64,000 nt of DNA, from positions 1-64,000 of the forward strand of contig DAAQ01000004.1 in the NCBI GenBank assembly GCA_001701225.1, written 5' to 3'. The position numbers and the translations under genes were made by a program. This document shows, one piece after another, positions 8,860-18,061 of the stretch. Each line of letters starts with the position of its first letter. The first letter of the stretch is position 1. The notes beneath the pieces are model-generated. The model saw only the letters and a program-made list of their open reading frames with translations, was not told the origin of the DNA and made no database searches. The stretch is from Bacteroidales bacterium H5 (GTDB lineage Bacteria; Bacteroidota; Bacteroidia; Bacteroidales; Muribaculaceae).

Positions 8860-11106
8860 CTATTCCCACCGGGTCTCAAGGGTGACATCATACGTGGTCT
8901 CAAGAGTGACATGACCTATGGGCAAGTCACCGAGCACCCAGTTGTCCGAGTCTCCGACATCCTCGCTCATGTCATGCACCTCATATATCTCATAGGTCAG
9001 ACGTGCCCGGTATTTTCTGGTCACCTGCCATCCCTCGGCGACAGGCGTGGGGAGTGTCGGGTCTGTCTGCCAGGTGGGCGGGATGCGCTCTATATTCACG
9101 GCACGGGCCGAGCGATAATCCACGCAATACAGGTCGCCCTGTACCCCATGCGGCTCATATCCGGTCATACCGATATATGCCTCGGCGGCCTTACGTCTTT
9201 CCGAAGACCGGGTGCCGAGCCCGAGTCCAAAGCTATCCGACAAAAGCCCATATATCAGATGTCGGGAACCTGCGGATATGTCCGGGATGTGCTGCTCTGA
9301 ATCTATGTCATAGAATCCCTGTGACTGGATGGGGCGTAGCTTCACCTGCACCTGTACCTCATTTCCGGCAGGGAGCAAATATGATACCGTGTCTATCAGA
9401 CACCTCACGCCATGCAGGTTGACCGGCTGCGACATGTCAAGCCGATACAGATCCGGCTTGCTCATCATCATCTTTACCTCCGCATATCGGTTGCCATGGC
9501 GCAGCAGCTCGTCATATCTGCGCCAGTACCGGGCAAACAGCCCGTCGCGGAACTGGAACAGCAACGACAGTGAGGGCGAGCTCCCGTCATCCGGGGCCAC
9601 CGTCTGTCCGTCATCCCCCTCCGGCGAGAGTCTGCCATAACTCTTGCCTCCGACAGTATATGCCAGCATGAAGGCAAGCGGGGTCGACTCGCCATCCTGA
9701 TTCTCGGTCTCGATACCTTTTATATAGCTGTGCCTATGCCGCGAGCCACAGAGATATAGCGGGCAATATTCGTTTATCCAGTTTCCGGCACCTGTCCCGA
9801 CATTGCTCACCCTGTCGACAGGCACAAACTCGTCAACGCTCTTCAGCTCATGCGCCTCATACCCCTCGGGCTGCGGATCCCAGTCGAAGAAACTTGTCGA
9901 CGATGACTTGACCGTAGCATTTGCCGTATCTATCCTGTGCCACATATTGCTCAGGTAGATTCGTCCGAGCTGAGAGCCGGCTGCCGCAGAAAGCTGGTCG
10001 ACATGGCTCCCCATTGATATGTCCGGGAGTGCAACCCCCTTGGTGAAATCCTCGAACCTCTCGCAAGCCGGAGATGCACCCTCGATTGAGGTTCCGGCAG
10101 AGAGCTTGATATATTTCCGGGCATCATACGTCACCTTGAGCTGCCCGGCCACGAGTGCATCCAATTCCATTCCGGCGCTCGACGACAGGATGTCATCGAA
10201 CAGCTTGAGACTCACAGTCCCCCGGCTGAAATCGACATGATATACCAGTCCGAAACGAACCCACAGCGCGTTCAGGAACTCTCCTACAGTACAGTCGGGC
10301 ATCAGGTCGGCATAGTTTATGCGACCGTTGCATACCGCGTCGGCACAGTTGTTGAGCACTGCGAGACAGCGCAGATCCGGGTCTGTCCTGAACGGATTGC
10401 CGACCAGAGCCAGACGCATGTCGGCGAATATCAGCTCGAGCACACGCCACACTCTCAGGAAAGGCGTGACGCCATATCCGGCGGGGACAGTCACCTCGGT
10501 CACAATTCCGTCTATGACACGGTTGACCTTTGACGGCTGCCCCAGGCCATGCTCGCCGGTCACGTTGAGCATCTCCCAGTATATGGTCTCATCTTCATTA
10601 TCATTTACCGTCTCACGGGCCACGGCCACGGGGAATACCGCCAGCTCGGCCCAGAATGTGTCCGCACCGGCTTTACCCTCATAGACATCGAGCAGTCCTC
10701 CCAGCACATGGTCGAGCGGATAGGTGTCCTCCGGCGCCTCATGCACCGGGAGGCCACTCAGCTCCGAGAGCTTGCGCGACTCCCAGGCCGCATAGGCCGT
10801 AGAGTTGTCAAAACCGATATTGAACGATATGCCCTCCTCGCGTCCGGCGCCGATGACATTGATGGTGCCGCGGCGCAGATAGGCACCGCACACCACATCG
10901 GCCATCGTGGCCGGATCGTTCGGGTCTGAGGCGGCATCGAGCCTGAAGGGAGCTCCGAGCAGCCTGACATTCCTCGCGGTGACTGGAACGGTAGCCGGAA
11001 GGCTCTGTGAGCCCCTGTCGTTAAATATCGGGTTCGAGTCGTCAACCTGCATCGAGAAGCCCTCGGGGAGGTCGAGGGACTCACCGTTTATCCTTATCTC
11101 TATCAT
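8860..11106 (-). CDS. phage tail / baseplate protein following the tape measure (748 aa)
   Basis: The start overlaps the tape-measure stop (ATGA), indicating coupled expression. The product is long, soluble and beta-rich, with an early NPIFNDRGSQSLPATVPVT segment, and has no transmembrane region. Proteins of this size directly after the tape measure form the distal tail or baseplate hub in siphophages, often carrying host-interaction domains. I place it there from gene order. It has no peptidase motif I can identify. Confidence is good that it is structural and low on the exact component. Confidence 0.6.
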   Translation of the reverse strand: MIEIRINGESLDLPEGFSMQVDDSNPIFNDRGSQSLPATVPVTARNVRLLGAPFRLDAASDPNDPATMADVVCGAYLRRGTINVIGAGREEGISFNIGFDNSTAYAAWESRKLSELSGLPVHEAPEDTYPLDHVLGGLLDVYEGKAGADTFWAELAVFPVAVARETVNDNEDETIYWEMLNVTGEHGLGQPSKVNRVIDGIVTEVTVPAGYGVTPFLRVWRVLELIFADMRLALVGNPFRTDPDLRCLAVLNNCADAVCNGRINYADLMPDCTVGEFLNALWVRFGLVYHVDFSRGTVSLKLFDDILSSSAGMELDALVAGQLKVTYDARKYIKLSAGTSIEGASPACERFEDFTKGVALPDISMGSHVDQLSAAAGSQLGRIYLSNMWHRIDTANATVKSSSTSFFDWDPQPEGYEAHELKSVDEFVPVDRVSNVGTGAGNWINEYCPLYLCGSRHRHSYIKGIETENQDGESTPLAFMLAYTVGGKSYGRLSPEGDDGQTVAPDDGSSPSLSLLFQFRDGLFARYWRRYDELLRHGNRYAEVKMMMSKPDLYRLDMSQPVNLHGVRCLIDTVSYLLPAGNEVQVQVKLRPIQSQGFYDIDSEQHIPDISAGSRHLIYGLLSDSFGLGLGTRSSERRKAAEAYIGMTGYEPHGVQGDLYCVDYRSARAVNIERIPPTWQTDPTLPTPVAEGWQVTRKYRARLTYEIYEVHDMSEDVGDSDNWVLGDLPIGHVTLETTYDVTLETRWE

Positions 11107-14100
11107 ATCGGTCGGTTATTCTTGCGTGTGAATGGAGCACGGGCCCTGTCCATGGTCTCTCCGGCATCCTCAATATCCTTGTACACGACGTATGCCCGCA
11201 GGTTTTTCAGGGCCATCCGCAGCTCATGCGCGGCCTCGGCAAACTCGCCGTACATGGCCGGAGTGTCATGCCTGAGGGACGTCGTATATCCGCCCTCGGC
11301 ATATCCGTGCGGCTCTGTCCGGGAGCTTGCCACATAGCCGGAACGATGCCGGCGGATGGCCTCGATGGTGCCGACGGCATCAATGACACGGGGATTTGTC
11401 ATTATGGGCTTTGGCACCACATATTCGCCCCTGTGAACCACTCCGGCCACCTCATATCGGTCGCCGTCACCGGTGTATCCGCCCTCCGAGTAGCCCGACA
11501 GGACACGCTGTGCGGTGGCCTTCTCCTTCGAGGCTCCGGCAGTCCGTCCGGGCTCCATGTTCTTTATCTTGTCCCGCTCGGCCTTGGCGCTCGCCACCTG
11601 TGCGGCGCCCGTTGCCGTCAGCATGGCGGCAGCCACAGCTCCGGCAATGGGGCCGAGCTGCTTGAATCCCGTCATGATGGCTACCGCGGTATTGGCTATG
11701 ATCTCAGAAATCTTTATGGCAAAATCGACGTCTGCATATTTCTTCTGTATCTCCAGCTTCTTATTCTCCTTCTCTTCCTCAAGGGCTGCCGTGTCCTCGC
11801 CATTGTTCTTGGCTTGCTGTATCAGCACGTCATATTTGGCGTCACTCCGGGCAATCTCAGCCTCCTGGATGGCCGAGAACATCGATGAAGAGAGATCCGC
11901 GTAATATTGAAAATACTTATCGGCCCATTTTACCTTCAGCCTGAATTTCATCTCCTCATATTCCTCGAGAGAGATTATCCCGGCCGCATAGAGCTTCTCC
12001 AGATTGCTCATCTCGAGCATGTACTCGTCCTCCCAGTTTGCGAGGCCAAGCTCTTTCTTGCGCTCGAGGGTCTTGCGGCTTAATTCTGAGTCAACCTCCT
12101 CCAGACGGCGTGCCTTCTCCTTCTCCAGTTCCACGGTCTCTTCTCCCGAGGCCCTTGCGATAGCTATGACAGCGTCATACTCGGCAGCAATCGACGCCTT
12201 GCGGGCCGCGGCTGCCTCGGCCAGACTCTCAGGGCCCGCACCCTTTCGGGTCATGGCCCGCATTTTCTCGGCCCATTTGCCTGTGTCGGTCAATATCTGG
12301 TTCTGATAGCCGGTAATCTTACCGCTCACCGAGGCATATATGTCATCGAGCAGCTCACCATATTTCTCCGGCTCAGCCTCGTAGAGCGCCTCGAGGTCGG
12401 CTGCAAACCTGCGGCTCTCCTCCAGGAGCTCGGCATGATGCTGACGGTCGGCATTAAGCTCGTAGATGTCGGCAGCCTCACGTGTCACCTTGCCGTCGGC
12501 CACCGACTGCTCCATGACCAGCTTCTGGCGCTCATAGAAGGCATCTATGGCCGCCATCCGGTCATTGTAGCTGTCCTGTATCGACCTGACCTCCGACTTG
12601 AGCAGGTCATCAGTATCTTTGACAGATTTCTCGACCGCCGCCTTTGCCTTCACAGCCGCATCGACGGCGGCTGCTGCGGGCACCGACACTGCTTCAGACG
12701 TATTCTCGGCGACAGCTTCGGCTACCATAGTGCCATTTTTAAGTCCCTCCTCGATATAGTTCCTGAACTTGTCGGTAAGGGCCTTGGCATTGTCATAAGC
12801 CACATGGGCCGCCTTTATTGTCTCGTTTGCATTGCGGATGTCGTTCTGAAGCGCCTTGATCTTTCCATACCGCTGTGTGGGCATACCGAGCATTCCGGCA
12901 TAAGATCCGGCGCCGTCATACGTTCCGGCCTGCGACTGGGTCTGGTCAATCTGAGCCTGACGGTTACGTATTATCTCATTCTGGGCAATCTCGACCTCGT
13001 CCTTATTGTGATGAGCTTGCTCCTCGGCGTTAATCAGTTGTTCAAGTTTGTCCTTGTTGGCCTTGTATCTCATCTCCTTCTCGACGAGGGCCAGATACTC
13101 CCTTAGCTGTTCGGTACTCGCTTTGTATTTTCCTGTTGTCGCGTCAATCTGGGCATTATATCCGGGAATTATCCTGTTCAGTTCCTGAACCGCTTTTTTA
13201 CGGCGCGTGAGCGATACATTCTCATTCTCGGCCACCATAACCAGGCTCTCGATACGGGCCTTCTCCTCGCCATACATCCTCGCCGATTCCTTCCCGGTCT
13301 CGATGAGCGCTTTTTGTGACGCAGCAACCTCGCGGGACTTGAACAAAATTTTATCGAGCAGTGGGAGCAACATGGTCACAGCAGTAATGACGAGCCCCAA
13401 TGGATTCAGACGGAGAGTTTTCCACAGCAGCGAGAGTGCTTTTGTCCATTTTGTCGTGGTCAGGCTGGCAGCGATGACGGCGAGACGGTTACGTCCCACC
13501 CCCGAGGTGAGCAACCCCAGTGTGGCCACCTTGAGCCTTCCGGCTACATTGGCAGCGAGGACAGCGGCCTTGTATGTGAGCCATGCCTTGGCGCCTGTAA
13601 TTATCAGGCCCGACATCCTTCCGGCTACATCTATCATCTTACCTATCCACTCCACGCAGGCTGTCACAGCCTCGATGGCTGCCTTGATGGCGCCACGCGC
13701 CTTATAGAAACGCATGATGACACCCTCGATGGTCGACTGGAGTATATCGAACGCTGTCGAGGCGTTGTCGCTCATCTCGTCATACATAGAATTGAAGGCC
13801 CCGGTACATCCGCTGACACTGTCACGGAGCTCTGCCACAGAATCAGCTCCGGCAAGGAATTTGGAGAATGCAGACACCGACCTCTTGTCGGTCAGTTCGA
13901 GAGCTGTGGCCAGGTCAATCCCCTCGTCGTTGAGTTTCTTCAGTCCGGCCACAAGGTCATCGAGGTTCTTGATCGGGGCTCCGAGAGCCTTTGCCAGCTT
14001 GCCGTTGCTGTCGGCCAGATTGAGCAGTATGTTTCGCGATGCCGTGGCTGCCGAGCTCGCATCAAATCCGGCATTGGCCAGGTTGCCAAGCAGGGCGATG

Positions 14101-15074
14101 GTCTCCTCTATCGAGAATCCGAACGCATTGGCCACAGGGCCTATCGTAGCCATGGAGTTCTGGAGATACGAGAAGCTCAATGCCGATTTGGTTGTACCGA
14201 CGGCCAGAGAAGCCAGCATCCCCTCGACTTTCTCAGCCTCGATACCAAATATGCGCATTGACGCGCCCGCGAAGGCAGCCGCGCTGCCAAGATCTGTATC
14301 GACAGCCTGGGCAAACTTCAGCACACCCTCCTCCATCGCCTTGATCTGTTCCTTATCGAAACCGAGCTTTGCCAGCTCGGTCTGAAGCTGCGTCACCTGA
14401 GCTGCCGTGTACGATGTGGCCGCCCCGAGACGTCGGGCCTCGTCCGTCAGGTCTTTGATACCGGCTTTGGTCGACCCCAGCACTGCGGCGAGATTCGAGT
14501 TGGCCTTCTCGAATTCCATGATGGTGGTGATGGCACCCTTCAGGGCGTTGGTGAAGAAAGAGAGTATCGCGGCACCCACGGCCATGAAGAATCCCACCAC
14601 CGTTGCCTTGAGGTTTGACAACGACAGGAAACCTTTCTTTACCTCTTCGGTCGGCCCCTCGAGCTCGGACATGGCCCTCTTGGTGTCGATGATGGCCCGG
14701 CTGAGTTTAGCGTATCTTTTCGGATCAGATGACTTTGAGGTATTGTCAAGCTCGCGGCGCAACCTTTTGAGCTGCTTGCGCAACTGCCCCATGGTCTTGT
14801 CGCTGTTGCTTATCGAGCTCTCAAGACGCCTTATTTCCTTGGTATTCTTGCGTATCTGGACATCGTTGGCGGCCATGGCCTCGTCGAGCTGCGCAATCTC
14901 CTTGGCGTGGTCACCATCGGCTGCCATCAGCCTTAACCGCTCAAGCCGATACTCCTTGTTTGCCTTGGTGAGCTCCCGGTTGGACTGCGACAGCTTACGG
15001 ATCTCCTGCTGGGCCTTCGAGGCATTGACATCAAGATTGACCCGTATGGTATCCGGTTGTAGTTTTCGTGCCAT
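11103..15074 (-). CDS. phage tail tape-measure protein (1,323 aa)
   Basis: Hallmarks of tape-measure proteins: great length, an N-terminal run of charged coiled coil (residues about 15-150), hydrophobic segments near 165-190 and around 470-560, long Ala/Glu/Lys helical stretches, and a Gly-rich C-terminus with YSEGGYTGDGDRYE, the flexible GYTG-type tail typical of Bacteroidales phage tape measures. It sets tail length and helps DNA entry. It opens the tail operon, 60 bp after a strong terminator, and I see no convincing promoter in that gap, so it may depend on read-through from upstream. Confidence 0.9.
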   Translation of the reverse strand: MARKLQPDTIRVNLDVNASKAQQEIRKLSQSNRELTKANKEYRLERLRLMAADGDHAKEIAQLDEAMAANDVQIRKNTKEIRRLESSISNSDKTMGQLRKQLKRLRRELDNTSKSSDPKRYAKLSRAIIDTKRAMSELEGPTEEVKKGFLSLSNLKATVVGFFMAVGAAILSFFTNALKGAITTIMEFEKANSNLAAVLGSTKAGIKDLTDEARRLGAATSYTAAQVTQLQTELAKLGFDKEQIKAMEEGVLKFAQAVDTDLGSAAAFAGASMRIFGIEAEKVEGMLASLAVGTTKSALSFSYLQNSMATIGPVANAFGFSIEETIALLGNLANAGFDASSAATASRNILLNLADSNGKLAKALGAPIKNLDDLVAGLKKLNDEGIDLATALELTDKRSVSAFSKFLAGADSVAELRDSVSGCTGAFNSMYDEMSDNASTAFDILQSTIEGVIMRFYKARGAIKAAIEAVTACVEWIGKMIDVAGRMSGLIITGAKAWLTYKAAVLAANVAGRLKVATLGLLTSGVGRNRLAVIAASLTTTKWTKALSLLWKTLRLNPLGLVITAVTMLLPLLDKILFKSREVAASQKALIETGKESARMYGEEKARIESLVMVAENENVSLTRRKKAVQELNRIIPGYNAQIDATTGKYKASTEQLREYLALVEKEMRYKANKDKLEQLINAEEQAHHNKDEVEIAQNEIIRNRQAQIDQTQSQAGTYDGAGSYAGMLGMPTQRYGKIKALQNDIRNANETIKAAHVAYDNAKALTDKFRNYIEEGLKNGTMVAEAVAENTSEAVSVPAAAAVDAAVKAKAAVEKSVKDTDDLLKSEVRSIQDSYNDRMAAIDAFYERQKLVMEQSVADGKVTREAADIYELNADRQHHAELLEESRRFAADLEALYEAEPEKYGELLDDIYASVSGKITGYQNQILTDTGKWAEKMRAMTRKGAGPESLAEAAAARKASIAAEYDAVIAIARASGEETVELEKEKARRLEEVDSELSRKTLERKKELGLANWEDEYMLEMSNLEKLYAAGIISLEEYEEMKFRLKVKWADKYFQYYADLSSSMFSAIQEAEIARSDAKYDVLIQQAKNNGEDTAALEEEKENKKLEIQKKYADVDFAIKISEIIANTAVAIMTGFKQLGPIAGAVAAAMLTATGAAQVASAKAERDKIKNMEPGRTAGASKEKATAQRVLSGYSEGGYTGDGDRYEVAGVVHRGEYVVPKPIMTNPRVIDAVGTIEAIRRHRSGYVASSRTEPHGYAEGGYTTSLRHDTPAMYGEFAEAAHELRMALKNLRAYVVYKDIEDAGETMDRARAPFTRKNNRPI

Positions 15075-15133
15075 TCTGCTGAAATATAATTTTCAGCAAA
15101 TTTCGCATCTATAATGCGCCCACTGAAGGACAT

Positions 15134-15160
15134 AAAAAAACCTCCGCGGTTACGCGGAGG
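15134..15160 (-). terminator. intrinsic terminator after the cargo cassette
   Basis: On the minus strand CCTCCGCG, a TAAC... loop and CGCGGAGG are followed by seven T. It ends the 99-residue gene. Its stem is nearly the same as that of the terminator at 16206-16231, so the two cargo genes are framed by matching terminators. Confidence 0.85.
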
Positions 15161-15188
15161 CTATCTTCGGAAGTCTCTTATAGCATTC

Positions 15189-15488
15189 CTATTCTCCTTC
15201 CTCATAGGAAGTCTGTGAGAGGTATTTCTCAGAGGCTTCAACTATCGAAGCAAATCCAAAAATCATCACACTCGAGACGGCAATCGCCACAGCTAACGGG
15301 ATTGTAAAAGGATTGGGGACGGTGGTTTCCATCATTTCGTAGTCCATAGCACCTGAACCGTACTTAAATTTTTCTTTCACAACCTCGTCGGGTTTTAACG
15401 ACAAGATTGCGGCGACAATAGCGCCCAAGAGTCCGAGGATTGCGATTGCACGTAACAATCCCGGAACCATTCTCCTGATTTTTAACAT
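15189..15488 (-). CDS. small two-helix membrane protein, prophage cargo (99 aa)
   Basis: Two hydrophobic segments are visible (LLRAIAILGLLGAIVAAIL and PFTIPLAVAIAVSSVMIFGF), separated by a charged loop. The N-terminus is basic and the tail acidic (SYEEGE). It lies 15 bp downstream of the 200-residue gene, in the same cassette between matching terminators. No family recognised. Position inside the late region with its own terminators and lower GC fits a lysogenic-conversion gene, possibly superinfection exclusion; that is inference. Confidence 0.6.
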   Translation of the reverse strand: MLKIRRMVPGLLRAIAILGLLGAIVAAILSLKPDEVVKEKFKYGSGAMDYEMMETTVPNPFTIPLAVAIAVSSVMIFGFASIVEASEKYLSQTSYEEGE

Positions 15489-15503
15489 AGTGGAAATTAT
15501 TAT

Positions 15504-16106
15504 TTAAAAAGCTAAAACTGCATAACATACCCAATGCTCGGGCTCATACGCATATCCTCCAGTATACTTTACAGTAATATGGAAATATGCGTCGACATAT
15601 TCGCCTTTTTTATCTTTAATTAGGCAATATCCGGTAAACAGGCATTCTCCCTTGTTGTTAATCTGCCTGTTGGTCCTTGAATAATCAAATATTATATCCG
15701 AATCTGGTATAGGAATAAGATTGCCGAGAGCTCGATTTGCTGCCGACCAGGTCGCATCTCTTTCCATTACAGGAGCATCCCTGAATAGTCTTCGTTTTGT
15801 CTCGCCGATAGGTTTATCAAATAACCCTACTGGACATTTAATCATTTTGACTGGAACTACGCTGATATTAATCATTTCTTCCTTTAATGTCCACAAGTTA
15901 TGTCCGCCGCTCGTACCGTGGTGGATTCTATATGGGATTATTTCAACATGGTTTGCGGAATCCCTATCATCATGGACAAGAGTGTCCTTGATTGAGTCAA
16001 GATTATACGTATCGGCATTGTTTCCTACAGATGTGAACCATTCCTTTGGCATAAAAAATGGGCACATTACCAGGAAAAGTAAAATGCAAATTACCAGGTA
16101 TTTCAT
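15504..16106 (-). CDS. secreted or membrane-anchored hypothetical protein, prophage cargo (200 aa)
   Basis: The N-terminus is a hydrophobic segment (KYLVICILLFLVMCPFFM), either a signal peptide or a membrane anchor; there is no clear lipobox. The rest is soluble with several Tyr, Trp and Cys residues and a beta-rich C-terminal half. GC content is visibly lower than in the neighbouring phage genes, suggesting separate acquisition. It is the first gene of the two-gene cassette between 15134 and 16231. Unknown function; envelope-located cargo is the best reading. Confidence 0.6.
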   Translation of the reverse strand: MKYLVICILLFLVMCPFFMPKEWFTSVGNNADTYNLDSIKDTLVHDDRDSANHVEIIPYRIHHGTSGGHNLWTLKEEMINISVVPVKMIKCPVGLFDKPIGETKRRLFRDAPVMERDATWSAANRALGNLIPIPDSDIIFDYSRTNRQINNKGECLFTGYCLIKDKKGEYVDAYFHITVKYTGGYAYEPEHWVCYAVLAF

Positions 16107-16205
16107 TAGGTTTGTAAAATATGATGAACGATGGTTGGCTTCAGATTCGGCGGTAAAGTTAAGAAAAATTATCTTAAATCACACACAAAAATCGCATTTA
16201 AATGC

Positions 16206-16231
16206 AAAAAACCTCCGCAGTGGTGCGGAGG
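16206..16231 (-). terminator. intrinsic terminator after leader-controlled operon L1
   Basis: The minus strand reads CCTCCGCACCACTGCGGAGG followed by TTTTTT. It closes the operon that starts at leader L1, 26 bp after the stop of the 79-residue gene. Confidence 0.85.
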
Positions 16232-16256
16232 CTATATGATGTTGACTGATATTATG

Positions 16257-16496
16257 TCATTTGCGTGTCGTTGGGCGCGCTATTGTGAGCAGAGTATATT
16301 TGGCAAGCTGGAGGAATCCGAGCTGACGGTAAAATTCATCTGTATTGTCAATCTCGGCTTCCTTGAGATAATATCCGGCGAGGATGTCGATGAATGTGCT
16401 GACGCTCTCGACCATTTCCGGGTCATCCTGCAACAGGCCTATCATCTCCAGCATCTCCCGGTTCAGGACAATCCCTTCGGGTATTTCGGGTATCAT
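16257..16496 (-). CDS. small acidic helical protein, paralogue of the gene at 35147 (79 aa)
   Basis: This is the third gene of the L1 operon; its start overlaps the previous stop. It shares a clear core with the product of 35147-35404: both have IPEG-V/I-V/I-x-NRE, QDDP, VSSVSTFIDIL-like and a YLKEA motif, then an FYR-LG-LQLA segment. All helical, no membrane segment. The two paralogues occupy the last position of the two leader-controlled operons, so they are likely to be parts of the same system. Function unknown. Confidence 0.65.
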   Translation of the reverse strand: MIPEIPEGIVLNREMLEMIGLLQDDPEMVESVSTFIDILAGYYLKEAEIDNTDEFYRQLGFLQLAKYTLLTIARPTTRK

Positions 16497-16885
16497 GCCT
16501 CACCTCCTTTCGCATAGGCCACCATGAGCACGTTGTCCATATTGTAGAGCATATCTGAGATGGTCGTGTGGATATTGGATTGGTACATGGTCTCGCCGAC
16601 GGGGACATAGCTGAGCGCGAAGATATATGCCTCACTCCCGGAGTAACCGCTGTGGGCACATATATGGCCCGAATCGGCGTGGTGATTCAGAGACACCTTC
16701 TTGCCCTTATACAGTGTGTTGACTGCATTGACGACAGCCTGTAGGCGGCTGACGAGCTTGAGGAGCGCATCATCATCGGCGAGTATGGTATGCTCGAAAC
16801 GTCTGACCACAGCCTGGAGAACTGCACCCTTACGCGATTTGCCGGTTGTGGTGAGGATGCTTACCGACTCGATAAAGTATCTCAT
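16493..16885 (-). CDS. hypothetical protein, second gene of the L1 operon (130 aa)
   Basis: It overlaps the upstream stop and downstream start by 4 bp each, so the operon is fully coupled. The product is soluble, with a helical centre and a His/Gly-rich region (SLNHHADSGHICAHSGYSG) that could bind metal. No family recognised. Upstream of this gene, the first-gene copy driven by L2 lacks a matching second gene, so this locus appears to be the intact copy. Confidence 0.55.
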   Translation of the reverse strand: MRYFIESVSILTTTGKSRKGAVLQAVVRRFEHTILADDDALLKLVSRLQAVVNAVNTLYKGKKVSLNHHADSGHICAHSGYSGSEAYIFALSYVPVGETMYQSNIHTTISDMLYNMDNVLMVAYAKGGEA

Positions 16886-17196
16886 CTCTTACCTCCTTCC
16901 GTTATTGATGTCAGTGATGCCGATACTGCCGAGACGAGGCCGACAGCCGACGAAACGGCCAGCATGGGCGACGGCATGGCACCGCCCGACATGACGAACG
17001 ACAACGAGCACCACATGGCCACGACTGCCGAGAGGACGGCGACGGCGGTGAGGATGCGTGACGGCGTCAGCAGCGGCCTGATGGCCGCTGCGAGGCGTGC
17101 GGGCAACGGGGTTATGGACTGGGCCCGGTATCTGAGACCGGTGAGGATCACGACTTGGTCGCGGCGTCGTGAGGCCGACAGGGTCAATGCGTTCAT
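16882..17196 (-). CDS. small membrane protein under leader L1, copy 1 (104 aa)
   Basis: The basic, Arg-rich N-terminus (about 45 residues) is followed by two hydrophobic segments (ILTAVAVLSAVVAMWCSLSF and a Val/Ala/Ser-rich stretch). Its ATG stands two bases from the 3' arm of the L1 hairpin, so initiation is likely to be controlled by leader folding. It is about 90% identical to the product of 17512-17826. Role unknown; two-helix proteins with a basic cytoplasmic head are seen among holins, antiholins and small phage toxins. Confidence 0.65.
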   Translation of the reverse strand: MNALTLSASRRRDQVVILTGLRYRAQSITPLPARLAAAIRPLLTPSRILTAVAVLSAVVAMWCSLSFVMSGGAMPSPMLAVSSAVGLVSAVSASLTSITEGGKR

Positions 17197-17432
17197 ATTG
17201 CATCAGTGAGTAAGCGAGGCAGACAGAAAAACGGCTGCCGATCCGTTGCTTACTCACTGATGCAGTCTCGTCGCCGAGCACATTAATGACGGATGGCAGC
17301 CGTATGGCTGTGTATATGTCTGGACATAATAAATGCCCTTCGATATGGATGGGCAGTAACCGGGCCCGGCGGGACAGACATCTGTCAGTGAGTAAGCATT
17401 GCAAAGGTAGTGCTAATTTCGGATTCTGCAAA
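17197..17432 (-). promoter_or_regulatory. promoter-leader RNA element L1
   Basis: The promoter has TTTG at 17432-17429 and TACCTTTG at 17409-17402, with a 19-bp spacer. Transcription should begin at about 17396. In RNA order: arm a1 (17397-17379), conserved CGGUUA box, a GGGCAU/AUGUCC hairpin (17338-17322), terminator 5' arm (17303-17289), arm A (17265-17248), terminator 3' arm (17246-17231) followed by UUUUU, arm a3 (17215-17198), then the ATG at 17196. A pairs perfectly with a3 over 17 bp and with a1 over about 13 bp. Either pairing crosses the terminator stem, so the folds compete. One of four related copies. Confidence 0.75.
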
Positions 17433-17511
17433 GCGAAAACGGTATTTTTTTTGGATGCCATACAAAAATACAGCATCTCAAGACGAGCTATGGCGTGTGT
17501 GGATTCAGTTC

Positions 17512-17826
17512 TCATGCCTTACCTCCTTCCGTTATTGATGTCAGTGATGCCGATACTGCCGAGACGAGGCCGACAGCCGACGAAACGGCCAGCATGGGCG
17601 ACGGTGTGGCTGCGCCTGTCATGACGAACGACAGCGAGCACCACATGGCCACGACAGCCGATAGGACGGCTACGGCGGTGAGGATGCGTGATGCCGTCAG
17701 CAGGGGCCGCATGGCTGCGGCGAGGCGTGCGGGCAACGGGGTTATGGACTGGGCCCGGTATCTGAGACCGGTGAGGATCACGACTTGGTCGCGGCGTCGT
17801 GTGGCCGACAGGGTCAATGCGTTCAT
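17512..17826 (-). CDS. small membrane protein under leader L2, copy 2 (104 aa)
   Basis: Same length and about 90% identical to copy 1 at 16882-17196, with the same basic head and two hydrophobic segments. The ATG at 17826 abuts the L2 hairpin; an upstream in-frame Met lies inside the hairpin and is less likely. After its stop, the second and third operon genes are missing and the L1 promoter region follows within about 80 bp. This indicates a tandem duplication of leader plus first gene. Confidence 0.65.
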   Translation of the reverse strand: MNALTLSATRRRDQVVILTGLRYRAQSITPLPARLAAAMRPLLTASRILTAVAVLSAVVAMWCSLSFVMTGAATPSPMLAVSSAVGLVSAVSASLTSITEGGKA

Positions 17827-18061
17827 ATTGCATCTGTTTTGTAGCATAGGTAGACAGAAAAACGGCTACCAATCCGTTGCTACAAAACAGATGCAATCTC
17901 TCGCGAGCGCATAAATTTTCGGATGGCAGCCGTAGGGCTATGAGATGACGGGGCATAAAAAAGCCCGTCTAATATGTCGAGCATTAACCGCGCTCGAGCG
18001 AGATAGATTACTATCCATTTTGTAGCACTGCAAAGGTAGTGCTAATTTCGGATTCTGCAAA
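17827..18061 (-). promoter_or_regulatory. promoter-leader RNA element L2
   Basis: The promoter has TTTG at 18061-18058 and TACCTTTG at 18038-18031 with a 19-bp spacer. Arm a1 is at 18026-18011, a GGGC/GCCC hairpin at 17966-17951, the terminator 5' arm at 17933-17920, arm A at 17896-17879, the terminator 3' arm at 17877-17862 followed by UUUUU, and arm a3 at 17845-17828. A and a3 pair perfectly over 18 bp. The terminator stem keeps pairing through a G-U wobble where L1 has G-C. The arms differ from L1 although the flanks and the gene are nearly identical. Confidence 0.75.

Noticed and set aside
17433..17515. Continuation frame after the L2 gene (MRTESTHA...)
   Set aside because: The frame runs through the L1 promoter and leader; it is more likely a remnant left by the duplication than a gene.
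17197..18061. Retron or type III toxin-antitoxin RNA
   Set aside because: No reverse transcriptase or ToxN-like endoribonuclease is near, and the elements end at start codons with one hairpin set instead of tandem pseudoknot repeats.
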